64,000 bases of DNA from Vanessa cardui (lineage: Eukaryota > Arthropoda > Insecta > Lepidoptera > Nymphalidae): contig NC_061143.1 in assembly GCF_905220365.1 (NCBI RefSeq), positions 4,712,001-4,776,000 of the forward strand, read 5' to 3'. Shown one piece after another: positions 32,201 through 44,149 of this stretch; position 1 is the stretch's first letter; every line of letters begins with the position of its first letter. The notes beneath the pieces were generated by a model. That model ran no database searches. It was not told the DNA's origin and saw only the letters and a list, made by a program, of their open reading frames with translations. Made by a program: the position numbers and the translations under genes.

Positions 32201-35200
32201 AACAGTACGTAAAGTTGCACCTTCTTCAAGGGTCAGCAATGTTGGCGGATTTTGTCCGTATGTATAACCTGGAATTATTTTGTTTTGTGTAATACTAAAA
32301 ACAACCAGTTTTTATATTTATTTATATGAATGGGGCAATCGATAGTAAGTACGAAAATATGCTGTTCTTTATTAAAAATTGTTATATGTTATTATAACGA
32401 ACGATGAACTAATAAAGTAAATGAAATTATTATATATTTCATTAGAAGTTTGTGTGAATAGATCGTATCTTACAATTATAGATAAGTATACAATGGGAGA
32501 TATACCAGACTAGGGAAAAGGGATTTAGTCTGGTAATATTACACTTATTTTTGATATTTGAATAGTGCAACGACTTAAAATAGTCTAGACTAAAGTAAGA
32601 ACAGAGTAATAGATAAAAAAGATGTTTTTATGGAAATGAAAGATAAAAAAGTTCTGATGGAAAATTCCAATTCAAATAAATAAAGCCTAGAATATCTATA
32701 ATCATAAATAATAACTAAAAGAACTGCGCAAACGAAGTCGATTAAAATGTGCAAATTTAACGTTGTAAATTATTCATGACTAACAAGAATTTAACATCTT
32801 GAATTAAACATAAACGATTCTTGATGTTTCTAAGAGTACTTCGGAAAGGTTTACATTAAATACTGCATCAAAAATATCACCCAATAAAACATATAACACA
32901 ATAATAGTTGAATAAAAAAAAAACTTCATTCAATTAAATAAATAAAAATTAAAACGTGTTATTACGTTTAGAATGCAATATCACGAATATTTAACATTAT
33001 TTCTATAGATAATAATGTTGGTTTCGCAATATAAATACTCGATACATAAGTATTATATTTAGCTTAAGTTACCGTCGCCTATGTATTACCATTTAAGGCA
33101 TTCGAGAATCATAATAATAACATTATAGAGAAATACATTATATGTTTAGTATTGGAAAATTTCACATAATAATAATTTAGAGTTAAACGAAGGCTGTTTG
33201 TAATAATTTTTATGTTTTTTGAGATGTAGGTTATATTTAGCTGCTGCCCTAACGTTTGGACTAATCTTCTGCTAAAGCTGAAAGGACATCACTGTTGGAA
33301 CATTTAGCTGGCTAATTTATTAAAGGCTATATTGCTATATGCTATATTACTATATTTGTATTGTACTGTACAATACAATAATAATGTCCTATTTGTTAAA
33401 AATAAGTTAACTACAACCTCTGTAGTTTAGTTATATGGCGGACTGTCGGACATTGACAAAATCTATTTCAAATTTAACTTCCATCAAAACAAAGTTTTCC
33501 TCATGCTAACAAAAAAAAAAATCAGGTGGAAGGTAAATACCTAGAGCGGGTGCGTATGTACAAATACCTCGGTGCTTGGGTAAATGAAGAATGGGACTGT
33601 GGGCAAGAAATTCAGACCGGGATTGAAATTGCACGAGCAACCTTTAAAAGGTTGGAGAAGGTTTTGTGCAGCCGTAAACTATCTTTAAAGCTCAGACGAA
33701 GAATACTCCACTGCTATGTCTGGCCAGTAGTGTTATACGGTAGTGAAGCATGTACTCTGCGAGCTGACACCCAGAAACGTCTAGAAGCTTTTGAGATGTG
33801 GTGTTACCGCAGAATGCTCCGTATTAGCTGGACGCAGAAAGTTTCAAATGTGAGAGTACTCCAGCGCGTCGCCAGTAGCCGGAAGCTACTGCAAACCGTC
33901 AAGAAGAGAAAAGCCGAGTATTTGGGCCACGTCTTGAGACACGAGCGATACCAACTGCTCCAAATTATAATGATGGGCAAAGTAGAGGGCAAACGACGCG
34001 CTGGAAGAAGAAAAAAGTCCTGGTTGCGCAACATCCGCGAATGAACGAAGATCGCCAGCGTGGAAGAACTATTTCGCTTGGCGCGAGACCGCGAAAAATT
34101 CGCTGAGCTGACGGCCAACCTCCAATAGTGGAGAGGCACAAGAAGAAGGAATTTTCCAAATCTAAAACGTAATATTGAGGGAAAAAATAACAAAAGCAAT
34201 TAATCTAAATGATAATCTCTATCTCTTTCTGAAGTTGGTTAAAGAGTGTGTTTGATATGGTGAAAGGAAGGACCACTTATATTTATTGTGTCACTGTAAA
34301 AGGCATATAAACAGTACCGACGTTTATGTATCCATGCAAAATCGAAGCGAGCTGATAGCAATCATTAATATAGATAAACTTTATTATAAAATACGTCATA
34401 AAAAAAATCCGAATATTTTAAATTCCTAATATATCTTACTTATAATTGGTATGCAATGTTTTTATTAATTTGATTAAGTTTTATAATTAAATCATAAGTT
34501 GATTATATTTTTAAAACAGTAAGAATTTAACGAACAGTGAAAATAAATGAGTTATGTTTGTTGTTTTAATTTAGTTTAACGTGTTTGACAGTTTTAGAAA
34601 GCAATTGCATACTCTTTGCTGTCAATGTCACTCTGACAGAACATCAAATCGGCAGCCATCTTGTGAAGCTCATGGCCGTTAACTTTAAATTGCAATAAAA
34701 AAAGTATAAGAATTACTTTATGATATAAATTACCTATAGAAGCAACTAATACGTGGATATACTTATTTCCAGTCAACATAATCATCAAGGTTCTATTGTT
34801 TCTTTGTTTTCATTTCCAATAATATTATTTTTCAACCGACTTCCAAAAGGACGAGGTTATCAATTCGTCTGTATTTTTTTTTTTTTTTTTATGTTTGTTA
34901 CCTCATAACTTTTCACTGGGTGGACCGATTTTGATAATTTTTTTTTGTTTGAAAGGTAGTGCTTCCCGTGGGGTCCTATTTTTTTTATTTTTTTTTCCGA
35001 TGATGGTATCCATGTGAAAACGACATAAGTCTTAAATTTGCATTATGTATATGCGCGACAAATAGGTGAATAACTGAAAATCACGTAAACCAATTTTGAT
35101 CATTCTTTTTTTATTATAAAATATATACTTCAAGGGTAATTTGGTGAAAGTTTGGTAAGGTTCTGAGCACAGGATCCATGACAAAGTAACGGAACGGAAG

Positions 35201-38200
35201 GGAACGGAACAATTCTGAGGAGCACGTTAGCGATACTCGGTCGAATCTTTTATTTATAGGTTATTTGGATATTTGAGTCACCTTCTGTAATGTGGTTATG
35301 TTTATGTAATTATCATAATCGAATATTATAATCAACTAGCTACCCACCTCGGCTTCGCACGGGTGCAATACTGATACTAAATATACTACAGAAGTTGTTT
35401 ATATACGACATCACATCGCAAACTTCTAAAATTATCAGTGTTTCTTTACTATATTGTTCATGTATTATATACACAAACCTTCCCCTTGAATCACACTATC
35501 TTTTAAAAAAAACCGCATCAAAATCCGTTGGGTAGATTTAAAGATATAGGGACAGAGAAAGCGACTTTGTTTTATACTATGTAGTGATGGAACTCCTATA
35601 CGGCTCGCAGTTAGGGTGCGATATGGGGCAGAATTTCTTACTATCTTTAATCAAATTTTGTGTATGTGATGTGATGTCATATGATGTCCGAAATATAGTT
35701 GGTCTTTTTCAAAGTTTTTTTGCTGAGTTCGATTACAGCTCTTTCGAGGGATCCTTGTAGTTTACGCCGCATGACGTATTAAATCCGCATTTTCGAAAGT
35801 CTATTTTTGCTTTATTCGCAAGTTTCCTTTGAAATTGTTTTCGAAGTAGTTTCTGACTCATATAAACGGAACGCTTAATCTATCCATATTAAAAAAAATT
35901 AGTTAGTCAACATCAGCTTCACTTAAAATCAAAAAATAAATAAAATTTTAACAAAAAGAAAAACCGACTTCAAACAAAACACTATTTTAAAACAAATGAA
36001 TATGCACGAAAAAGTAATAAAAATAATTACGTATTCAACATATTTTTTAGAGTCTTCCTAAGTTAAATGAAATGAAAAATATTAGACTACTTAAAAGTCG
36101 ATTAACGATTATATCATGTAGTTATAATTATTGTTATATTTGGAGTCGGTGTCAGCCAATAAAACCCTACAGTATATCTATCAAAAAACAATACGAGAAT
36201 ACTTTAACAAATATGTTTTTTACAAATTATCTTTTACACAATAATATACTGGATCAATCAAGGGGTTCGTATCGCTTCTTTCTTTTGATTGTTGGGGCAA
36301 GGGCACCGTGGCTGACACCGGCTCCAAATATAACAATAATTATAACTACATGATATAATCGTTAATCGACTTTTAAGTAGTCTAATATTTTTCATTTCAT
36401 TTAACTTAGGAAGACTCTAAAAAATATGTTGAATACGCAATTATTTTTATTACTTTTTCGTGCATATTCATTTGTTTTAAAATAGTGTTTTGTTTGAAGT
36501 CGGTTTTTCTTTTTGTTAAAATTTTATTTATTCAATTAAGTGTTCGCCTTTATTTTTGCCATCAAGTGGCCAACTATTACCTACTAGTTAGCTTTGACTG
36601 TATTTCTAGACATATAAACTATCATAGCATACTATCTATTTGTACTGAATGTTTAATCAATTACAAAAAGCTCTTATCACATTATGATTTAAGTAATCGA
36701 TAGTCAATTTCCTTTTGGGGATCGTTTCGCATTTTAGAATTAAAAAGGATAAAAATTATTACGATCAGTCTTTACGCTTAGATAAACATTTTGAAGGTCA
36801 TCAAGGTCAAATGCTGTCAATAAAAAAAATGTTTTGATATTGTCGAACAATGACGTATAGGTATATTATGTATCCTGATCTGATAATAAACATTGATGCG
36901 AGTTTTTGTAAATATTATCATGTCATATATCAAGATAAATACGTTCACAAGGATTTGTGTATTTACTCCGCGTAGTAGTAAAAAATAAACGATTTACGGT
37001 GCCAAAGGTGTATTAGCGTACAGCCTAGTTGTATATTTTTAATCAGCCTTTATTGTAGCTTCTACAATTTTGTTATTTTTGTTATGAAACTTAGTCATCA
37101 TCTGGTACTATGTTGCTCTGTTAATACCTCAATAAATTAATAACCAGAAAAAGACAGTTTTTTTCTGTCTTTTTCTTGCACGTGGGAGATTGGAAGACGG
37201 ACCTGCACTCTTTATATTATGGGAGTGAATCCAGGAAATAGAGATTGCAATTGTGTTTGTGTTTATACTTTTATACTATTATAAGACCTGTCACCAATCT
37301 CAAGGTCAAACACTCAGTCTAGCCAAATAGACTGGTCTGGGTCACGACACATATCACTAATGGAACGTGATGATTTGCATCACGTTCTATCAATCATGTT
37401 TGGAACAATTATAGTGACCATTTAAGAAAATTTGAAATCATAGAATTCCATATTACCTTAAATAATATTCTTAAGTACCTCAACTACGTTCTAGCTTCTG
37501 CTTCTTTTTAACTTTTATCATCAAAAATATCAGTAGATAAATTTAATCTTATATTTTCTTCCTTATTGTCACTTGTAGCTTCTCAAATTTATTTCATGTT
37601 ATGTTTCGTTAACATTTAGTGTTTTATTAATTTTTGAACATAGTATTCGGAGTTGAAAATGTGACGTGTGAGTTTATGTTACACGTACCGCGTATTAAAT
37701 TGTATGACAAAATATGTAATTTATCAGAAGAGCGATTTTTAACTTTAGTGCTATGTATAATGGTCATGAAAAATTTACGTTTTTTTACTTTCATTTACTA
37801 AAAGACGATGATATATTAGCTCGATCGTAACTATCCATCAAATGTTTTAACCTTTATTAAGTGATAAATATTATAAATTGAAAGCTAATCATTCTATTAT
37901 ATCTTATCATCCATACTAACTAAGTTGCCAAACAACTAGCGGCTATACATGATACAACTTGTAGCAGCATGTAAGTAGCAAGTAGCAGCCTGTAAATTTC
38001 CCACTGCTGGGATAATTCCTCCTCTTCCATTAAGGAGAGGGTTTGGAACATATTCCACCACGATGTTCCAATGCGGTTGGTGAAATGCACATGTGGCAGA
38101 ATTTCGATGAAATTAGACACATGCAGGTTTTCTGACGATGTTTTCCTTCAACGCCGAGGACGAGATGAATTATAAACACAAATTAAGTACATATATATAT

Positions 38201-41200
38201 ATATATATATAGTAGTGTTTGCCTGGGTTTGAACCCGCAATCATCGGCTAAGATGCACGTGTTCTAACCACTGGGCCATGTAAAATTCGAAGTTATTTAG
38301 AATCGCTCTCATTGTGATGACATACGCAGATATACAAGTTAAAAATTTCGATGAGATTAGATTTGTATTGCAAAATAAAATATAGCAAGTTATAGTGAAT
38401 AATCAGCATTTATTAATGAATCATGATCTTGATATAAATCTTTACTTTAATTTCGATATTTTGTTTGAGGTTTATTGGTAAATTAACGAGTTTATGGAAA
38501 TGTTCTACGATTTTATTATATATTCGTCGCTTCATTCGAAGATACAAATAACTGAGTAGTCCTTTTAACTTAAAGGCATTGTTCGCACGTTTAGAGAATC
38601 GATTCATAATCGGCCTCTTTTTAATTTTTTTCGTATTTAGAAATTTTCAAAAAATGAAAAAAAAAAATTAAAAAAAATGAAGTGACAAATGACAGTACGA
38701 AATAATAAAGGGTAGCTTTATTATTTCGTACTGTCATTTGTCACTTCATTTTTTTTTATTTTTTGAAAATTTGTATTCTTCATAATGACAAAATCAAAAA
38801 ATGACAAAGCGAGCGTTTTACAAGTTTACAGTGTGTTTTTTAAATGTGTGAAAAATTTCAAAATTATAAACTAGGCATTCATTCAAAGGTATTTTTTTAA
38901 TATTAAAGACATCTAAGGGATTTGACTACTTTCGCACTGTTCTACAAGAAATAAATAAAAGCTTTTATTCATTATTCCCTTCCATTCTTAGTTTAATAGC
39001 TTTTAGTTCTACTGACTAGATTAATCAATGTGCTTGTTTTAACAAATTCATTCTTAATTTACTTACAGAAAACTGACATTAGAGATCATTACTTTTTTCT
39101 GTCACGGAAAAAGATTGCATACGTAGAAAAAATAAATGTAGGTACAGGTAATCCTCGACTTAGGTTGTTTCACGTGACGTCGAACAATGTTTTGACACTA
39201 TTCCTCAAACACACTTCAACTGTTTATATTTCCGGCATAGAAAAATTGACTTTTTTTATGGTATAGGTTGCCGGACGAGCATATGGGCCACCTGATGGAA
39301 AGTGGTCACCATCACCCATAGACAATGACGCTATAAGACATATTAACTATTCCTTTCATCATCAATGTGCCACCAACCTTGGGAACATGTCATGTTACTC
39401 ACTCACCCTTTAAACCGGAACACAACAATACTGAGTACTGTTATTTGGTGGTAGAATAACTGATGAGTGGGTGGTACCTACCCAGATGGGCTTGCACAAA
39501 GACCTGACTTGTCACGAGGTCAATGTCAGGGCAAGAAGAATAACCAAATCAATCTTATATGTCTCGACTTACGTCGTTTTGATTTACGTCGCGCATTACG
39601 AGAACCTAACATGCCGAAAATAAGAGAACAGTCTGTATTATGAAATTAATAAAAAGTATCATGTTCGTGTAATGCAGCATTAAAGGCAGACTTGTGTAGC
39701 CGAGCAAATTACTTATCATCAAAGTGATTAACATGTTTCTGTTGAATCATTCAATTTAAATGATTTAGAATGAGTTTTGATTAAACACAGAGGCAACCGT
39801 TACAGACCGTTAAACATTTTCGTTGTTTATTTTTTTTAAATAAAAAAGGTTTTTAAAGCAAGAACTGAGAGTTGGTTAAAAAATTTGTAACTTAATTTAA
39901 AAAAATACACATTTTAACTCTACTCCTATTGTCTCTTGTATGTAAGATCTCTTAATATAAGAAAACTCTATATAAAATAAACATTTATAACAAATTTTAC
40001 TCCAATCGAGGATCTTACAATGTTAAACTTTTTATTGTAAATATATTTTTATTTGTGAGCTAATGACTACGTAAACGCCTTGAGTTAATCAGATAAATCT
40101 TTATAGCTACTTCTATAAATAATGTACAGATAACTAATATATATTTGATTACGTTTATAGGTGAGATTATAATGAACAAAGTACTGTAAAATATGTAGAA
40201 CATAATAAATACTTGTAGGAATATTGCATACTCATATTAGGTTATCGCTTACTTTGTTAAGCTGTTTTTGATTTACTTTTAATTGATTTTTTTTTTAATT
40301 TCTAAAAACTAAGCGTCAACTCTTTTACTATTCTCATTTCAAGTTTTTTTTTAAATTTATAAACCTATATTTTGTTACCAATCAAATAAAATAACATTTT
40401 TCTTTTCCAACCGTATTATAAAAAAATTATCCGTATTTTTATGCGATAAACAAACATATACCAAATCGATCCACCAAAAACGAATTTCTAAAATTTTTGT
40501 TTATCGTAATGATTAATTGATTGGCTGCAATATGGATGAGATTCTTTTTTTGAATTCGTTAAAAATATGTAAAAAATCGGTTTGCAAACAGATGAGAGAG
40601 AAGATATGGCTATATTTTGTCTAATTTCATGTATGTAAAAGTATTGTATTGTGCCGTAAAAGAATTAATATACCTATTGCTTGTAAGAGAGCTAGTTCAT
40701 TTCCCACCCAGAAAATTGGAAATGCTTTTCACAAGGAAATGCTGCTGGCATTCTTGACACGATTACACGCGGTCATGATTTTTACAGTGATTGGTTCTCA
40801 TGAATATATTTAATTAATATGTTTTACTGACTATATAGGCAACATATATGTGTATACTTGAAAATACTACCTATACAGCCAGGTGCATACTATGATTATT
40901 ACTATGTCCCACAAAAGTCCTTTCAACATATAATTTAATTAAATATTTTTAATGCACAAATCACGTTTGGAATACTTAATTTAGCGAGTCGTATAAACCA
41001 AAAATCAAAACATACTTTATTCAAGTAGGCTTTTACGAGCACTTTTGAATCGTCATTTAACAACTATATTAAATGAAGCTACCACCTAAAGACTGCTAAT
41101 ATTTACTAGTATACTATACAATTTTCTTATCAGCAATCAAATATTATTTTTATGTTTAAAATAAACTTTTTCGTTGCAATGAGTTGACTCATATCATATG

Positions 41201-41875
41201 ATTTCTAAAAATAAAATAAATAAAGATGATTTTCCGTGATCTTTCGTCAACGATTTGTAGAGAATGCGTTGCTTAAGATTTTTTAAAATTTAGTTAAAAA
41301 TATATCGATAAATTTTTAATGATTACTTCTTAATAGTCCAATGGTATGCGAGTCAGATAATGAATTCGTAGGTTCAATTCAAAAATTTTAAAAATGGAAT
41401 ACTTATTTGAACAGACCTTACCAGTAGAAATAGAATATATTGTTATGAAGTACAATATACTGTTTATTTAATTCAGGTTAGTGACGTATTAAGTTTACTC
41501 ACAACTCACGTGAAACCATAATAAAATATTTGCGATAAAACAATAGCTTCAGTCACACGTTGAGGTTTCATTCGTAATTTATTTATTCACGTTTTCAAGG
41601 GCAACAAACGGACACGTTGATAATTACAAACACTTAACTGGTTTTGAAATTAATTTACACAAAATGTGCAAAAGCCTTTCTTCGTTACAAAGCATTGTTG
41701 AATATACAACATAGAGCCTTGTGCAGACAATATAGCTTGAAATAAACGAAGCGTGTAACTACGATTGTAAGGATGTTGTTTGTGGCGTGTTTTACAAATC
41801 ACAATATAGGAAACATTGAAACACACCTGTCAGTAAAATGGTGAACACCGCGATCCTCAAGTTATGCGACCGCAT
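26260..41875 (-). CDS. Seven-Ig-domain type I membrane protein, Fasciclin-3-like Ig domains, 12 exons
   Basis: Exons on the minus strand: 41875-41827, 32268-31951, 31810-31466, 31278-31012, 30731-30474, 30379-30199, 29860-29682, 29399-29262, 28682-28512, 27860-27750, 27479-27270, 26456-26260. Phases join to 807 codons plus TAG. Signal peptide at residues 1-21 (MRSHNLRIAVFTILLT...). Ig-like domains are near 22-122, 123-237, 238-326, 327-412, 413-532, 533-635 and 636-742. A membrane helix at 748-769 (VAWIVVMAVG...) is followed by a basic tail of about 38 residues. Domains 1-4 are one exon each; 5-7 are split in two. Each domain has a C-x-[LF]...CG-type Cys pair and a G-x-W before strand F; only domains 5 and 6 also have the standard Ig Cys pair. 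Several N-glycosylation sequons are visible. Domain 6 (YCYF...GAG...ECGI) resembles the first domain of Fasciclin-3, so a role in cell adhesion or as a surface receptor is likely (inference). Confidence 0.88.
26505..26806 (+). mobile_element. tRNA-derived SINE (Metulj-like), Ig gene intron 11
   Basis: Copy from GAGCCGAGATGGCCC to AATTTACAGGTTTTTGTTG, antisense to the Ig gene, between its last two exons. Confidence 0.85.
26894..27190 (+). mobile_element. tRNA-derived SINE (Metulj-like), second copy in Ig gene intron 11
   Basis: Flanked by 14 bp duplications TTTATGTTTAATGA (26883-26896 and 27191-27204). Same orientation as its neighbour 90 bp away. Confidence 0.87.
28239..28330 (+). repeat. 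Dispersed repeat (CTTTATTCAAGTAGGCTTTTA family), Ig gene intron 9
   Basis: ATCAAATCAAATCAAAGTAA then CTTTATTCGAGTAGGCTTTT and TTTGAATCGTCATTTAACAA. Confidence 0.65.
29935..30135 (+). repeat. Dispersed repeat (AAGCCGCGGGT family), Ig gene intron 6
   Basis: AAATTTGGAAGTAACTCTGTC to GCGCGAAGCCGCGGGTGAC. It fills most of the 338 bp intron between exons 6 and 7. Confidence 0.65.
33523..34148 (+). mobile_element. RTE-type LINE, 3' fragment in Ig gene intron 1
   Basis: Very similar to the 3' half of the element at 10585-11748, starting at the same GGTGGAAGGTAAATACC and ending GAGAGGCACAAGAAGAAG. It keeps a 172-codon open frame for the region C-terminal to the YADD box, so it is a young, dead-on-arrival 5'-truncated copy. 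It lies antisense to the Ig gene. Confidence 0.85.
34832..35255 (+). repeat. Dispersed repeat (AACCGACTTC tip), Ig gene intron 1
   Basis: TTCAACCGACTTCCAAAAGG, TATCAATTCGTCTGTATTTT, TCACTGGGTGGACCGATTTT, GTAACGGAACGGAAGGGAAC. A common lepidopteran high-copy sequence; class uncertain. Confidence 0.6.
35333..35590 (+). repeat. Short non-autonomous repeat (ACTAGCGGCCCGCC family), Ig gene intron 1
   Basis: ACTAGCTACCCACCTCGGCTT to GCGACTTTGTTTTATACTATG. Confidence 0.7.
35935..36532. repeat. Fold-back element, 224 bp arms, Ig gene intron 1
   Basis: Arms 35935-36158 and 36309-36532 are inverses with only two mismatches that I can see (ACGTATTC/GCGTATTC and GAGTCGG/GAGCCGG), around a 150 bp loop. 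The tip AATAAATAAAATTTTAAC...AACCGACTTC resembles that of the element at 23701. Confidence 0.88.
37146..37176. repeat. Short hairpin, 12 bp arms
   Basis: AGAAAAAGACAG and CTGTCTTTTTCT around a T run. Confidence 0.6.
37981..38281 (-). mobile_element. tRNA-derived SINE (Metulj-like), Ig gene intron 1
   Basis: Reverse copy from CAGCCTGTAAATTTCCCACT to CCACTGGGCCATG, with a TA microsatellite (38190-38211) expanded in its linker. Confidence 0.85.
38671..38755. repeat. Perfect 40 bp inverted repeat with 5 bp loop, Ig gene intron 1
   Basis: Arms 38671-38710 and 38716-38755 (core GAAGTGACAAATGACAGTAC) around GGTAG, with weaker pairing extending outward in A/T-rich sequence. Confidence 0.88.
39253..39508 (+). 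repeat. Dispersed repeat (GGCGGACGAGCATA family), Ig gene intron 1
   Basis: Starts TTTTTATGGTATAGGTTGCC and ends GGGCTTGCACAAAGACC; about 25 bp shorter internally than the copy at 6250. Confidence 0.75.
40679..40815 (+). repeat. Dispersed repeat with GGAAATGCTGCTGGCATTC
   Basis: GGAAATGCTGCTGGCATTC through ACACGCGGTCATGATTTTTA; the same family occurs inverted at 47472-47620. Possibly a LINE 3' region. Confidence 0.5.
41005..41098 (+). repeat. Dispersed repeat (CTTTATTCAAGTAGGCTTTTA family), Ig gene intron 1
   Basis: CATACTTTATTCAAGTAGGC, TTTTGAATCGTCATTTAACA, AATGAAGCTACCACC. Confidence 0.65.
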
Positions 41876-41897
41876 GTTGTCGCTTCTCACACGGAAC

Positions 41898-41909
41898 TGC
41901 GCACGCGCA
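41898..41909 (-). promoter_or_regulatory. NRF-1/Ewg-type site in the Ig gene promoter or leader
   Basis: TGCGCACGCGCA matches the palindromic NRF-1 consensus YGCGCAYGCGCR (insect factor Erect wing). It sits 23 bp upstream of the ATG in a short CpG-rich patch (41880-41940) that stands out from the AT-rich surroundings and probably marks the transcription start. Confidence 0.5.
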
Positions 41910-42547
41910 GAACTAACGGATAAATAACCTCGCGACGCTTACGCTATGAACCCTTATATCCTTGTAATTAATCAATAACCGATCTCCAATATCTGGTCTA
42001 AATTCTCTTATCTAATCACCTACGTGATGTATGGAATTGTTGATTGCATGCTAGAATGGTGATATCTACATTTGGATATAGAAGCCTGCGCGGGAATTGT
42101 TTTTAATGAAGGCTGTGTTACATGTCAACATTCAATTATGACATTTTAAACACTTACTTTATTGGCATAACACAGTTTTATGATATAAAAATAAACTTCG
42201 TATCAATTAAATCTCAAGTAAATATGTATTATTTATCTAGAAGTCATTCATCTCTGAGATAGCGACGATTTATCAGGACTAGTACTGGAAATACTGTTCG
42301 AATATTTGCTTAGTGTTATAACTTAGGTACGTCTGATTTAATCGATTATATTGTGATTTATATTTCTTTACATCTTTAAGCTACCAAGTAAAATTAATAT
42401 TGTATAACCAATATTAATTTTACGGAATGTCATATTATTACTATTTTCCTTGTATGAGATTATTTTCGTCACACAATTAACTGTAGTTCAATTTTCAATT
42501 CCGAACATTATATAAAGCTACTTTTAAAATCTATGCCTATCATAAAA

Positions 42548-42800
42548 TTGGAGTGTCTGTTTGTAATAATAAAATAAATGTTTTTTTACTAAATGCATGT
42601 GTATATAGACACGGTGTTTATACTAAAAATAACATAAAATTTTTGTCGCTCTGTCTGGCTGTCTGTTTGTTCCGGCTAATCTCTGGAGCAGCTGGACCGA
42701 TTTTAACGGGACTTTCACTGCCAGAAAGCTGATCTAATAAGGAGAATCTGAGGCAACAACAATAACGTTTTTTTTTTTTAATTAGAACGCAAACGATGTG
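42548..42800 (+). repeat. Dispersed repeat with GGCTAATCTCTGG core
   Basis: TTGGAGTGTCTGTTTGTAAT then CCGGCTAATCTCTGGAGCAG and TAATAAGGAGAATC. Confidence 0.6.
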
Positions 42801-43759
42801 GCATAAGTAGTTGTAAATAAGATTCTACAATTGTCAATACTTCTCCAACTATTATAATGTGGCTTTAATTTGATTATATTTATGCATCCGTATTCGTTGT
42901 TTGTTAATATTTTCTACAGTAGATGCTTCTGCTCATTGCATGGAATAATTATAAAGTTTGATCAACTACATAGACAAGCTACTAATTAAAAGTTTTTTAA
43001 AAAAAAAAAATAGAGAAGATAATATGATATATGTTTAAACAAGTCATTTATTTAATTTCGTTTAGTGTATAGAATAAGCATATCAAATCACATTCAGAAA
43101 GTCTTCAACTGTTAAATTAAAATATAGTTTAATCTTTATCTCTAATATTACGTATTTTTTTTAAAACCTATTTTCAACTAAAATCATGGAATCATAGTAT
43201 TAAAAATTGATATAAATTAAAGTTTAAAATACGAACAATAAAACCTGTCTAGAACTCCCAGTTGGGATATAACATGCTGTAAACTATTAATTGAGTAAAA
43301 AAAAACTATTTAAACAAGCGTCTGTCATGGTCAAACCAAAAGAGCAAACACAATAACCAATTAGAAATCGTTAAAGAGTTTAACTGTCAATATTCTGTCT
43401 CCATTGTTAGGTACCAAATTATCTTATTGAAAAATATATGTATATTAAAAAAGGTTAAAGACTTACTTATAGCTTCCTTATTGATATTCTTGTTTAACCG
43501 ACTTGCTATATATGTTTATATACTTATTAACTACGAGTATATTAAATACAAATAAATAGAATAATGTTATTTTTGTGTTTTCAAAGTAGGTATGTAGCAA
43601 AAACCAAATAAACTTAAAATTTAATCGATGTACTGTTAAATAAAATACATTTAATTTTTTAGGGAATTCCAGATCGATTAATATTAAGGATAATTAAAAC
43701 ATATACTTAGTTGTTCTCAAAATGTTGATAGCAGTTATATAATATGCCGATAAAAACTG

Positions 43760-43920
43760 AGAAAACCTGCATGTGTCTAGTTTCAAGGAAATTCTGCCAA
43801 CTGTGAATGCACCAATCCGCATTGGAGTAGCGTGGTTAGATATTATGCTCTTGACCCACTCCTCAAAGGAAGAAGAGGCCTTAGTTCAGCAGTGGGAAAT
43901 TTACAGGCTGTTACTTTTAT
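43760..43920 (+). mobile_element. SINE (Metulj-like), 5'-truncated
   Basis: Begins at AAACCTGCATGTGTCTAG and ends GGAAATTTACAGGCTGTTAC; the tRNA head is missing. Confidence 0.75.
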
Positions 43921-44149
43921 AATTATTATTATATTATCTTGCTCGACTTCAACTAATATCTTCCCATTGCTCCTAATTAGCTACTACAATATAAATAGCC
44001 TTCAAGCTACTTTTAAACACCTAAATAAAAAAGATGTGGAATATTTCTTATCAACATAATAAATGAAATTGCCCCAGCTAGTATTATTAACAAATAACTG
44101 TGGTAAACTTCAATTTAATTAAAATTAGTATGGTTATTTTGAGTAACTA

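Larger units (their letters stand above)
32269..41826 (-). other. Ig gene intron 1 (9.6 kb)
   Basis: Bounded by donor GTGTGT after exon 1 and acceptor AATTCCAG before exon 2. Holds the RTE fragment, AACCGACTTC repeat, ACTAGC repeat, 224 bp-arm fold-back, 40 bp hairpin, one SINE and other dispersed repeats. Stretches 32300-33500, 36540-37970 and 39520-41000 are AT-rich with no exon I can find. Confidence 0.75.
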
